Source: Adiantum capillus-veneris
Lineage: Eukaryota; Streptophyta; Polypodiopsida; Polypodiales; Pteridaceae
Direction of reading: 5' to 3'
DNA length: 64,000 bases
NCBI GenBank assembly: GCA_014529385.2
Contig: CM043944.1
Coordinates: forward strand, 50,039,768-50,103,767
Part shown: piece by piece, positions 21,035-32,109 of the stretch
Layout: the number at the start of each line of letters is the position of its first letter
Position numbering within the stretch: position 1 is the first letter of the stretch
Program-made: the position numbers and the translations under genes
The notes under the pieces: model-generated
Told to the model about the DNA's origin: nothing
Database searches by the model: none
What the model saw: only the letters and a program-made list of their open reading frames with translations

Positions 21035-23965
21035 GATTCCTCCTTTCCCAGTAAGTGAACAAAATATATACGATGAGGCTAAATCACAAAATGGGAGGAG
21101 GAAAGAGCCACACAAGTGGCCGGTAGTGCCATCTCGGCGCACTCTGGACCATGGTGAAGAAAGGCCTTGGGTGCGAGTCGCAAGAAAGCCTCTTTGCGCT
21201 CCCGCATGCGGTCGGAGCTACCCTGAAGTCTCTAAAACTGACCCCTGAGAGTATGAATCAGCTCCAACCAAAAGTCACGAACAGTCTCCACCGATGGACA
21301 AGGCGAGCCTCGAAGATGCGAGAGTAACGGGCCTGCCAAATGAACCAGAGTGTCGGGCCACAGACGAGCTCCCAACACCTCTCTCTCACTGCACCACTCC
21401 TGGGGGGTAAGCTCTGTGGCAGGCTGAAGTGTAGGTCGACCTCCCCTGAATCACTATCGTCCTGCTGTCTAGTGGAGGCTAGCTCAAAATGTAGTGCAGG
21501 GCCCGTGAGGGTGGACCAGGCAGCAACACCCCAAGTGTATTGTCGCGCTGTAGAAAGACCTGGCATCAGTCGTAGAACCCGAAGAAAAATCTACTGTGCC
21601 ATGGGACAGTCCCACAGACAATGACGTTGACTCTCCAAAGGATGGTCATAGGCTGCGTAGGCTGCCGATAAGCCACTATGTACTAGCCAGCTCCCCATTG
21701 CTGTAGCTCTATGTGCCACTAGCCATTGGAACAAAGTGACTCGCCTCGGCTGTCTGGAGTCCTATAACCGCTCCCAAAAACCTGACAAGAACTCAGCTGT
21801 GAGACCCTCCTCCTACCAATGAAGTGCTGCAACAGGACGAGCCTCTCTTCGTGCTGCTAGTATGTGGCGCCCCAGTCGAACAATGTACTGAAAGAAGGGA
21901 ATCCCAGGGTGGTCGGCTGAAGAGAGGGGGTCTCTCCAAAACCACTCTCCAGGGTCCACTGCACTCGTGCCAAAGGGCAGCTCTCCCAAGCCCAAAGCCG
22001 CCAGTGGCCTGTCTCAAGATGTGTTGGGTCAGGATCTGTGACATAAGTCCTCCCACAGATGCCCACTACTTGTATCCTCTGAAAACATCACTCTGCAACC
22101 TATGGAGTCTCTACTGAGACTCTGTGTAGGCGACCCTCACGTTGGATCCTAAAGAACATGGGGGTACAGACTCCGAGCAAGCACGAACTGTGATGAGGAC
22201 CTCTAGTTTCGTGAAGACCCCCATCCATCTGGGAGCTGCTGTCTCTAGAGGGGTGAACCACTCAGCTGGTAAAGCCTTTGTAATGTCCTGGCACATGCTC
22301 TGCACCCCTCTCATGACTCGTAGCCAGATGCTCTGTGCCTCCTCTCGTAAACCTGAAAACTGAAGCCAGTCTCGCCAAGAGTGGCTGGGCCCTTTGCCAT
22401 GGGACCCCAAGAAACATGAGGCCTACTACCAACCAGGTGGCCTCTCTGAGTGTTAACCATGGGGTTCTAAACAAGGGGTTGTCTCAAGCGCTCCTCCATG
22501 CAAGTGGACTGGTGCTACTCCAGGCCACTCCACAGTTGCTCCCAAGATCGAAGCAGGCTCACAACAAACCGATCCTCCAACCTCTTCTGCTCAGACCAGC
22601 TTTGCGCATCTCTGCAAAGATCCACCAGATGGAAGGGCTCCAAGGGCCTCTGCATGAGGGACTTGACCTCGAAGCCGCTGCAACAGCAACTCCTGTAGGG
22701 CTCCTCCCTTGGAAGCAGTCCTCTGACAACAAACTTCCCGAGAAGGGCTATGCTGTGCTATGCTGGGTTTATGATCCCCAGCCCCCCCGTAAGGTGATGA
22801 CCCTGCCAGGCTACTTTGGCCCGAGCTAACTGGGTGTTGCGCCTTGACCAAAGAAAGTTCCTTATCAGCCTCTCTAGCTAGCTGATATAGGAGCTCGAGA
22901 AGATCCAGCAAGACATGATGTGCCACATAGTAGCCAACAACACCTGGTTGGCCACTACCACTCTGCCTGCCAAAGAGAGCCGTGCCGAACTCCAATGTAG
23001 TGACTTCTTCCTAATGGACAGGAGGAGGGGAGCAGTGTGCTGCTCAAGGGACAAGTCCAGGCAAACCTGACAACCCAAGTAACGAACTGCACTCCCTGGG
23101 GGAATCTATCTAAAACCCTCACTTGGTGACCAATCAGGCATAGGAGCACTGCCAACCCAGAAAGCTACTGTCTTCCTCCAATTGATCAATGCTTCTGACG
23201 CACAATAGAACACCTCAAGAGCCTGCTCACACTGTGCAGATTGGCCTCCTGGCCCTCCAAGTACAAGGCTGAGTCGTCGGAAACTTAGTGTCAAGAAGCT
23301 CATCTGCCTTAATAGGGAGCTCAAGACCACACAAGCCAACCTGCTGAAAAGTAAAAAATCTGCTCATCGCCTCAGCATAGAACAAAAAGAGGAGGGGGCT
23401 AGAGGGCAACCCTTTCTGACCAAACGCGTGAGCAAGAAGCGTTCCCCTCTTCCTCCTGCCAAGAGCACCTTACTGTGCGCACGCCCGTAGAGAGTTGACA
23501 CACCTCTGATCCAAGCATCTGAGAAACCCATCCTACGTAGAGTGCCCTCCAAGAAGTCCTAGTCAACTCTGTCATAGGCCTTCTCAAAATCAAGGAGTAT
23601 CACCAGATCCTCTCCTCGGAGATGCGCAAGGGCAGACGCCTCCCAAAAAGTGAAGATGTTATCAAGGATACTACGCTCCTTGACAAAACCTGTGTGGGGT
23701 CTCATTTATAATGCTCTCTAGTAGTGGCTGAATTTGATTGAGGCTTAGCTGACAACACATCACGATAAAAGTCAGTAGCAACTCCACGCATATCCTCAAG
23801 CTCTGAAGCAACTGATCCGTTGGGTCTCCTCAACTGACTAACATTGGTGTGCGCATGGCGTGGCCCCACTGTCTCAAAAAACTAACTCTATCGCCCACCT
23901 GGGTCCACTGAGATGCCTACCGATAGAAGGCAAACTTATGACACCGCTCCTCAATGCTCAACTCA
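21035..23965 (-). pseudogene. LINE alpha3, decayed 3' half
   Basis: Minus-strand relative of LINE alpha1 from its 3' UTR (21,060, matching 10,735) up to the region just after the endonuclease. Fragments in several frames match ORF2: GLSTARQYTWGVAAWSTLTGPAL, LEVLITVRACSESVP, RKSLHWSSARLSLAGRVVV and EGTLRRMGFSDAWIRGVSTLY. Many stops and indels and no poly(A) boundary make it much older than alpha1. It ends at a position equivalent to about 14,030 of alpha1, against LINE-beta copy 2. Confidence 0.85.
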
Positions 23966-24029
23966 TATGCAGAGAGCAAGGAATTCAAAGCCCCCCTCCA
24001 AGTAGGTTTCAAATGAGACTTCTTTACCA

Positions 24030-24918
24030 TAGATTACATGTTTGTTTTGTGCTGCCTCATTGATGGGGCAAAAGTGCGGAAGAACTGCACTGCTGCTTTG
24101 TGGAAATTTGCAAAGCATTTGATATAGTTCCATGTGAGAGGCTCTTTCAACCCCTCCAGAGCTTGGGTGTACCTTCACAGATGACCTAGGCTATGTATGC
24201 TTTATATAAGCAGGTGATAGGGATGGTACAATGCCTCAAGGGTTTATCAGACTATATGACTAGCACTATTTGTGTAAAGCAAGGATCCCCACTCTACATT
24301 GATGAGATCTCAAATTGCATAGTGCGAGCTGGTGAGCGTGCAAATCTTTGAGGTATTCCAGTACATATCATGCTTTATGTTGACGACATTGTTCTGATCT
24401 TTGAGTCACAACGACACTTGACAACTTTAGTACGTAGAGAGGCCTTACAATGAACCATGGGAAAGCGAAAGTCATGATCTTTCATACTTCCTGGGCAGTC
24501 AGGAGTACGGAAGTCTCTATGGCTGTAGGTGGATAGATAGAGGTGGTGGAGTCTTATGTATACTTGGGCGTCACCTATGCCAGCCCACATGGGCGCTTCA
24601 CCATGGCAAAGGCAACTACAGACAGGCTCACAAGAGGATATGCGGCTTTGGCCATGCTAAAGAGAAGATGTCACCTCCCCCCCCCCACCACAGGATCACA
24701 TTTTGTTACTTTGTACTTTTGTCCTTTCCCGATAGATGGAGCGCTCTTCCCCCTATGTCTGCACAGCTCTAGCAAAAACAGCCCGAGGCATCTGATCGTG
24801 ATATCTCATGACTCTATTCAGTGGTCCAAATCCGTCTTTCACTATGTTGTAACAGCTTGGTCTCAAGACTCAAAGGTCATTTTGGACTTTTAAAGACGTT
24901 AATATATCATTTCATTTC

Positions 24919-24922
<4 letters not shown>
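24030..24922 (+). pseudogene. LINE-beta copy 2, decayed reverse transcriptase and 3' tail
   Basis: Frames with stops show CKAFDIVPCERLFQPLQSLG, TSTICVKQGSPL (with a deletion), IMLYVDDIVLIFES (YVDD in place of YADD) and ESYVYLGVTYASP. At about 24,715 it jumps to the family 3' tail (24,847-24,922, ATTTTGGACTTTTAAAGACG). So the C-terminal half is deleted. Confidence 0.8.

Positions 24923-24975
<53 letters not shown>
24923..24975. repeat. (TC)n microsatellite
   Basis: Pure TC run directly following the LINE-beta copy 2 tail ATTTCATTTCATTTC. Confidence 0.95.
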
Positions 24976-24978
<3 letters not shown>

Positions 24979-25892
24979 CCCCTCAATTGAGGAGGAGATC
25001 AGCACCACAATTCATGCATGGCCAGGAGATAGTGGAGTATGTCGACTCTTATACACAGTTGGGAGTGCTCTTGCTGGCCCATCATCATCCTTGCGAGGGA
25101 CTGCAGATGTTCATGTGGATATGCTACCTTGGGGGGGTTGAAGAGGCTGTGTTCACAGATGCAGTTCTAGGAGCCCTGCATGAAGCCGTGGTTGTATGAT
25201 ACTCTAGTTACATCTACTAGCTATATGATGTCCGGATCATTAGAGCAGACAGAGTCAAACGTATGACAAATGAAGATCGATGAAGAGACCCTTGGTGACT
25301 TTGCTATGAAGGATGATCCGGAGTAAAGGCTCCATCCCACATGGGATTCTTAGAGTCGACTAGTGGCACACTTGTCATGATGGAGGCGCTCACTAGATGG
25401 TATTATTTATGCAAAGCTTACGGGAGCTCCGACACACAGGTATGCTCTGATAGCTCTAGAGTCCACTAGACAACTAGCAGAAAAGTGGACACTACATGAT
25501 GGTATGCACATACATCAACATGGTTTGACCTACATGGATTTAGTATGGATAGACTACCACCACTTGAGTACTCACTTGAGGCTCCTCCTCTCACCTTGAG
25601 CCGATCTGAGATCAGCCAACTCATCACGCAGGAAATTACGTAGCTTGATATTAACAAGACATGGCTTACACCTACACGAAAGTTGGATATGAAGATGTCT
25701 TTCTACGGGAAGCTCTTCTTTGTACTATTGAGGATGGATTTATCATTTGCCCTAGATGTATGGATATGCATCTCTCACATGGGGTGAAATCTGTTATTGG
25801 TAAGATACGGACCTCTTCACACCAATTGGAGATAGAGGTTCGGAGATATAGTGGTGTGCCTTCAGAGCACTGCATCTCGTTTGTAGACTAGA
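24976..25892 (+). pseudogene. LINE-beta copy 3, decayed C-terminal half
   Basis: Fragments MHGQEIVEYVDSYTQLGVLL, a stop-filled middle, and MDMHLSHGVKSVIGKIRTSSHQLEIEVRRYSGV near 25,660-25,890 match LINE-beta copies 1 and 5 in order. It is cut at 25,892 by the LTR of element D, so its zinc-finger-like end is missing. Confidence 0.8.
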
Positions 25893-26456
25893 TGTAGCAG
25901 GGCTACAATGTCACTGGCATGGGACAAGTAGTTAGTTGCAGTTGGGCTTGAGTTCACACTCGGCGAACTCTCGCTTGGGCTGCGACACGTGGAAAATGTT
26001 ACGGATGGTGGTCCAGTGGACACTGTGGCCAACTCACCACCACCTCAGTTAGGAGATAGGCTTAGCTGGATTGAGATATCTGCCAGCTGTTGGTAGCTCT
26101 TAGGAGATACATATGAGTGGTTGGTTCCAGTCGTACGTATGCATCATCTACTTTTGTGTGGTCCGTCATCTAGAGTCTCTCATTAGAGTTGTACACAGCA
26201 CGTCTGTACCATCCTTGCACAGTTGAGCCTCGACACCCCACTGTACCTATGAGATCTGCGGTGGAGCTGAGTGTGCTGCCATGCAAGAGTTTGTCCATGT
26301 TCGTGCTGTTCATCTGCTGAGTCATACTGTTGTTGCTCTGTTTTTCTTGATTTGTTGTTCTTGTCTTCTGTGTTTTCATTCTGTGGAGTGAGATATCACA
26401 CACATTGCACTGAGGAGCACCCACTATAGAGGGCACGACACATTATCTCTGCTACA
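25893..26456 (+). repeat. Element D 5' LTR
   Basis: Begins TGTAGCAGGGCTACAATG and ends ATTATCTCTGCTACA, the reverse complement layout of the LTRs of B and C. It is followed by GGTGCTCTCATTTTTGGC, the LTR-proximal leader that should contain the primer-binding site. Confidence 0.88.
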
Positions 26457-26860
26457 GGTGCTCTCATTTTTGGCACGCCCGGTTGGACCTCAACTGAAGT
26501 TTCACTCCACTGAGGTCTAGGAGCTAGCTCGTCTAAGCTCTCGCCTATGTTGGTCTGGGCTAGAGTAGTCCAGCTTGGTCTGTATAGCTCAATACTAGAC
26601 TAGCTAGTCTAGTCTCTCGTCTTGGTCTAAGTCTCTCGTCCTGGTCTAGTAGTCTCTAGGCTGGGTCTAGTCCTCTCTCGTCCAGGTCTAGCCAGGAGTA
26701 GGCTCAGTCTAGTCCTCTCTCGTCCAGGACTAGCCAAGACGTCTAGTCACTCGCCCTGGTCGAGTGGAGTCTGGACCAGTGCGAGGTAAAGGTCTATGTT
26801 CAATGCTCAAAGCTTGGGTGGGTTTTTGGTGACTGCATGACACATACAAGACAGTCAAAA
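26457..26860 (+). repeat. Element D leader with tctagtc-type repeats
   Basis: Degenerate repeats of the form CTCTCGTCCAGGTCTAG between 26,530 and 26,770, corresponding to the leader repeats of B and C read on the other strand. Confidence 0.65.
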
Positions 26861-26862
26861 GA

Positions 26863-28212
26863 GTGACAAAGCCCACTACTAAGTCCTTTGAAGTACTACC
26901 ACAGGAAGCGTCAACCCTTCGTGCCAAGCAGAAGTCCACCATTCCCATTACCCTACCTTCTCCCTCAACCAGTTCTACACCTCCCAAGTCACCCCCATCA
27001 ATAAACTTCTCACCCACTGTGTTACAGCAAGCTTTGGTGCAACAAGCTCCTACACGTCTAGATAGCCATGGAAGAGCTCACAAGTGTTCTGGCTAAGGTG
27101 AATATTAAGTTTTCGACTTTCAAGGGTCTCTCCACAGAGGATGCTGACGACCATGCCCGGAGGTTTGTTTCTCTCTACAGAGGTCGTGGGCTCAACCGAG
27201 AAGATGTCTACTTAGTACTCTTCCGATCTACCTTGGATGGCTTAGCAGACAAGTGGTATAGTAAGTTTGTAGAGAACCACTTTACTACTTGGGCCACGTT
27301 ACGACAACAGTTTTGTGAACCTTTCAGACCAGGCAATTTTCAAGAAAAGGTTCTAGATGAGTTGGCCAACCTGCCGCTTCAGCCCAAAGAGACTTTCGCA
27401 AAACTCATGATTAGAACAAAGTCTCTGGTCGCCAAGCTTCCTCAGCCACCAGGTGAGTTCATGGTCAAGAAATGGGTAGAGAAGGCTCTTCCAAAGACTT
27501 CTCAACAAAAACTGAGAGAGAATCTCCGACCCGATGCCACCTTGGAGTAGTTTGTTGCGGCTGCTACTAGAATAGAAGGAGCTAGGAAGCTGTTCACCTA
27601 CTCCCCTTAGGTAGAGACCTCCTCAATGTTTTTGGAAAGTCCTTCTGATCCGTTAATTTCTTTACATCATGAGAGAAGAGGTCCTTCTCTCTTAGACAGG
27701 AGAAGCCTCCACATCACGAGGCATTGGAACAGATCAAGCACGAGCTAGAAGAGATCAAGTCTCAGGAAGAGACTAAGGCTATGGTTTGGTGTAGCTCATG
27801 CCGCTTTCCAAGGCACCCTCCACATGAATGCCCCCTTCGGGTGTACTGCCACTTCTATGAAAAGTCTGGACACGAGGACAAGGATTGCTACTACCTCAAG
27901 GGATTGCGACAAATACAACAAATTCTTTGTCCTACTCTTCAACAAGGGCCACCACCTGCATCCAACATGGTTTCCCCCTATGGCCATCCAAACCAGATGC
28001 CACCTTTGCTGACAGCCCCTCCTACGCAAGGTATGCAGAGCACTTTTCCCTCTCAGAGTTTTTATCATACCCATGCTTCCTCATCACCTCAAAGCTTCTA
28101 TGCCTCCACCTCCAACTCCATGCACCAGGAGCAAGAACCACCTCGCCCTTCAACTCGCCCATTGAATCGGCCCATTTTGTGCTACAGATGCAGGGAATAT
28201 GGTCATTTCTAA
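26863..28212 (+). pseudogene. Element D Gag, truncated
   Basis: N-terminal Ser/Pro-rich part (26,863-27,096), then 27,068-27,550 with LAKVNIKFSTFKGLSTEDAD, LDGLADKWYSKF and MVKKWVEKALP. A TAG at 27,548 and a frame change near 27,680 follow. 27,724-28,212 has CSSCRFPRHPPHEC, CHFYEKSGHEDKDC (second Cys lost to Tyr) and CYRCREYGHF before the break. Its truncation point falls within the same short Gag segment into which LINE alpha1 inserted in element C. Confidence 0.82.
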
Positions 28213-29374
28213 AGCAAATGCCACCTGTCCGAACCCACTTGAGTCCACTGAGATGCCTGTCGGTGGAAGGCAAACTCATGACGCCTCTCCTCTGTGCTAG
28301 CAAGCTCCTGTCGAGCCTGTTGTAACTGCTCCTCCAACCATGGACTGTCTGGATGCTGCTCATGCATCCTCTGTAGTGAAGCAATGCCCCGTCTGAGATG
28401 CTGCTCCGTCTCTCTCGCTGCAGCCCGGCGAGCCAAAGACTCCTGAAGAAAAAAGTAGCTAAGCTGAGTTAGGCCTGAGGCCACTCTGTCTACTGGTGAA
28501 TCCTGTCTGTCCATGCCCTCTGTCCAGAGAGCCTCTACCCTCTCTCTGAGTGCTGAGTCCAACAAGACCCTCTCTGGGATGCGGAGCATCGTGCTCCCAC
28601 TCCTCTGCCTGTCTGCCACTATGAGGATCACTGGTGCATGGTCCGAGAAGGAAGTCCCTGCCAGGATGCCCACGGAACCCCCCATATCACTGAAGTGGTC
28701 ACTAGTGTAGAAGCGATCTATGCGCGATAGATTCACTCCTCCCACTCTGTGGTCCGATCTAGAGAAGGTAAGACTGTTTGGGGGCCTCACAAAACCAGAG
28801 TGCTGCTATGTATCCGAAACCCTCAAAGTCATACAAAACCTCTCCCAAGCTGCCAACTCGACTCCATGCACAGTAGCATGGCTGCCACCAATCCTGTCAG
28901 AAGGGTCCTCCAACATGTTGAAGTCCCCTCCTATACACCAATGATCGGCCTGCGGCAAAGACTCAACAATCTATGACCAAAACTCTGCACGAGCACTCGC
29001 CACATTGGGCGCATAGATGTTCAGGAAGCCCACAAGGTCACCCTGAACCTGCATAGTAATCCACTGAGCCCTGCCTAGCACAATAATCCCTCTGCCCACA
29101 ATGGCCTGCTCTGCAGTGAGTCCACAATAGTCATACATACCCCTCCCTGGATGCCTCCACGTCCAAAAGCAACTGACCAAAAGGTATCATAATGTCCACG
29201 CAAAATCTGACCACAACGCCGAATGCGGCTCTCACACAGATGGTGCTCCTGAAGCATGAGGAGATCAATCTCTCCTCCCACAAGGCAACGCTCAAGCTCT
29301 TGACGCAATCGGCCCCGCTGTCGCTGAAATTGGGGCCCACCTAGTTCCTGCACGTTCCATGAGACGATCCTCAT
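28213..29374 (-). pseudogene. LINE alpha2 ORF2, endonuclease part
   Basis: Starts MRIVSWNVQELGG at 29,374. LLMLQEHHLCESRIRRCG is followed by a small insertion and frameshift near 29,120, then INIYAPNVASARAEFW. A stop near 28,975 and loss of frame come before 28,790-28,209 (RVGGVNLSRIDRFYTSDHF, SFSDHAPVIL, ERRHEFAFHRQASQWTQVG). It reads MDRQDSPVDRVASGLTQLS where alpha1 has its premature TAG, which shows that stop is a private mutation of alpha1. Confidence 0.82.
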
Positions 29375-31649
29375 GGGGAGCGAGAGAGAACAGATGCTGC
29401 TGCAGCAGCAAGAAAGGCTATCTTCGAGGTAGGTTTGGATGGGGAGTAATCCACATCCGAGCGTCCTCTAGATAGGCGTGACTGCAGTGAGTGCCTAGCC
29501 CAAGCCCAAGGAGAGCGAGCTGTACGTAACGCAACCTCCTCTGTCCAGGAGTCCTCATGAATGTATACATAGCAAGGCAAACACTGCGTATCAACAAAGA
29601 AGTACACCACAATGTGCCTACATCCTGCTGAGTTTGGGGGTGTCACCGCAAACTTGGCCAATGGCCACAAAGTCTACAGCATATCTGTAACTCCAAGTTC
29701 TCCCATGTGGTGAGAGAACTCTAAGACCTGTGTATGTAACCATCCCACCACTGAGTCAAGGGACCACTCTGTATCGGCCCTACCACACAGGGGGAAGGAT
29801 GTGCCAATGAGAATGGGTAACATGCCACTGTGATCTATGATGGGATCATGCGCATTTGCTAAATGGTGTATAGACTTTGTAGGTCCAATATAGCCACCAA
29901 CTTACAAAACTCAATCACAATATATTATTCTGGCAACATATTACTTAACCAAGCGATATGAGGCACCAACCACCAAGAATAACGATGCACGAACAATGAC
30001 ATCATTCCTATATGAATGCATCTTTACTAGATACGGACTTCTTATTGAGCTTGTTAGTGATCGTGGATCGCATTTCCTCGATGTGGTGATAGAATATCTT
30101 TTAGATGAGTTCATGGTAATCCATAACAAATCTACACCCTAGCACCCCCAAGCAAATGGTCAAGCATAACATAGGAGAAACCAACTGCTGAGTCCGGGGC
30201 CTCTGTCCCCTAGCGGCGAGGAACAAAATATGGACCCTGAAACAGGCTGCCTCATGGTCTGCTGCGGAATCGCCGAGAAAACGAGTGAACCCGTAGTCGA
30301 AGAAGTCCCAGCGGCGTCTGATGTCAATGCTCGTGAGTCCACGAGGGATGGCTGCAAGGGAGGATGTCTGAATCTGCAGAGGGGGCCGCAAGAAGGGCTG
30401 ACCCTCTCGCGCTAGGCGACTCGTGGCAAAGGCGTTGCCAAGAGATCTCCTAGCCGCCGGAGAGGGACCAGTCTCCTGAGCCGACTGAGGAACTGGAGCA
30501 GGAGGGGGGGGGGAGAGGGAGCTAGGGAGAGTGGAGGAGAAGAGGGGCGGGATGGGGCGACAGAGGTAGAGGGGCGAGGTGGAGAGGTGACGGGAGCAGA
30601 AGGCGGGGAGGATGAGGCAAAGGGAGGGAACTCTGGGGGGGGGAGCGGCTGTCGAGGGAGAAGCGGAGGTGGAGGCTAGCGTAGGGATCTCCTCCTACTC
30701 GAGAGGACCAAAACGGTTCCCCGTGGGAACCCACTGCTGCCGAGTAGGCATCTGAGGGCCACTCTGAGTGCCAGGTTGACGCTGTGGCCCCTGGCGTCGG
30801 CGGCCACGGGCCTGCTGCCACCCCTCCTTCGTTGGAGCCCCAGGCTCGGAGGGTGGCTCTGCATCTGTACGCTGTGCCGTTGGCTGTGGCTGCGGGCCAG
30901 CCCTGGCAGGCTGGGGCTGAGGCTGTGGTGCACATCGCGGCCTCCTCCGTGGACAGGCCTTCGCTAGATGGCCCATCTGTCGGCAAATGAAGCACTGGTT
31001 TGGGAGGCTCGAGTACTCCACACTGTCGAAACCAACCCCCACTCACCCGAGGTAAAAGGATAACCTTCGGGAGAGTGTGGGTATCTCTGACCAAAACTTG
31101 AACTGAGGGAATGCAAGCCGCCTTGGCAGCTACTGATGCTGCCGTGCGAGGTGTCTCCAGGACAGTCCCAATGGCAGAACCGATCCTGGAAAGAAGTGGT
31201 AGGTACTCTCTCCGTAAACCCGGAAAGCAGACTGAGATGGGAATGTCTACCTCCTCTACTAGAACATCCGAAGTTGGGTCAAAACCATGTCGCCACTGTC
31301 GAAAGTGGGCACGTGAGGCTCGGATGGCCAGTGGACTCATAGCTATGACCTTGGACGCCATCTCAGAGGACTCAAACTCGATCTGATAGTACCCCTGTCT
31401 GAGAATCTGGACATCAAAAATCTTTCCCACCTTTGCGAGAAGGCGAGCCTGGAGAAGGTCTCGCAGCTCTCCTCTGCTAGGTCGGGTGCCGAGAATCTTG
31501 CAGATGACTGAGGTCGCCTGCAATCGCTCTACCTCGGCGGCAAGGCTCGTTTGCTCTGTAGGCGAGAGAGCAAGTCGAATGGTGGGCTCAACGGGGTCGG
31601 GCGAGGGGGCTTCTGGCGAGTCTCTCTGTGGCGAAGCTGGAGCCTCCAT
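29375..31649 (-). pseudogene. LINE alpha2 ORF1 with zinc knuckle
   Basis: Start MEAPASPQRDSPEAP at 31,649 is open to 30,522. Residues about 45-200 give VICKILGTRPSRGEL, YYQIEFESSEMASKV and ILLPRVSGGWF. A frameshift near 31,020 moves the zinc knuckle CFICRQMGHLAKACP into the overlapping frame 31,042-30,695, where all four ligands are intact. The C-terminal part (RRRWDFFDYGFTRFLG near 30,300) is split by the integrase insert, then continues at 29,670-29,371 (CRHIVVYFFVDTQCLPCYVY). Confidence 0.8.
29800..30172 (+). pseudogene. Integrase core fragment inserted in LINE alpha2
   Basis: Translation on the + strand gives CIDFVGPI, YIILATYYLTKRYEAPTTKN, FLYECIFTRYGLLIELVSDRGSHF, LLDEFMVIHNKSTP and HPQANGQA. 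This is the rve core of a Ty3/gypsy integrase with the first two catalytic-site contexts (DFVG and SDRG), but the segment ends before the third Glu. Stops occur. LINE sequence on both sides joins exactly if the insert and one copy of agga (29,796-29,799 or 30,173-30,176) are removed, so this is a small insertion with a 4-bp duplication. Confidence 0.85.
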
Positions 31650-31810
31650 TTGTGTCTACTGCTGTGGCGTAAGAAGAGGACGACGGGAGGGTGCTGCAAA
31701 AGGGCGCGCCAACACTGCTCCAAGGAGTTGAAACAAATGCCGAAAGTGCCGAATCTGTAGGGAGTAACTGAGGTGGAGTGCCCAAATTGACGGGCGAACG
31801 GGCCGAGTCG

Positions 31811-31837
31811 GGGGGGGGGGGGGGGGGGGGGGGGGGT
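31811..31837. repeat. Poly-G tract in LINE alpha2 5' UTR
   Basis: Uninterrupted run of about 27 G on the + strand, with a second run of about 13 at 32,037-32,050. Placed as in alpha1 (17,109-17,138). Confidence 0.85.
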
Positions 31838-32109
31838 TGATAAAGCGGGCTGGGGCAAGCGGGCCAGCGGCGAGAGAGCTGGGGTTGAGGGCGTGCGGCG
31901 GTAGCAGGGGCTGAGGACGGGCGGACGGGCTAGGACAGGGTAGCGCGAGGGGGGGCCACCGGGGGCTGAGGGCAGGCGGAAGGGGACAGGCGAGCGGGGG
32001 CTGAGGGCAGCGCGAGGGAGGGCAGCGGGTAGCAAGGGGGGGGGGGGGGGGTGGCGATGGTGCAGCGAGGGTGGGTGCACAGCAGCAGCGAGCGCGCGCG
32101 CGTTCTCTA

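Larger units (their letters stand above)
25893..28212 (+). mobile_element. LTR-alpha element D, truncated after Gag
   Basis: Plus-strand member of the same family as B and C: 5' LTR, leader repeats and Gag to the third zinc knuckle, then an abrupt junction with LINE alpha2 near 28,215. No 3' LTR is seen. It was inserted into LINE-beta copy 3. Confidence 0.85.
28213..32106 (-). mobile_element. LINE alpha2, 3'-truncated L1-like element
   Basis: Minus-strand copy with 5' UTR (31,650-32,106, GC-rich with a poly-G tract), ORF1 and the first third of ORF2. It stops inside ORF2 at about 28,220 next to element D. Loss of the 3' end, rather than the usual 5' end, implies later deletion or recombination. 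A 373-bp integrase-derived insert lies at 29,800-30,172. Confidence 0.85.

Noticed and set aside
21813-23552. Separate genes suggested by many short open frames on both strands
   Set aside because: All fall on the decayed LINE alpha3 and match pieces of alpha1 ORF2 in order on the minus strand; the rest are shadows.
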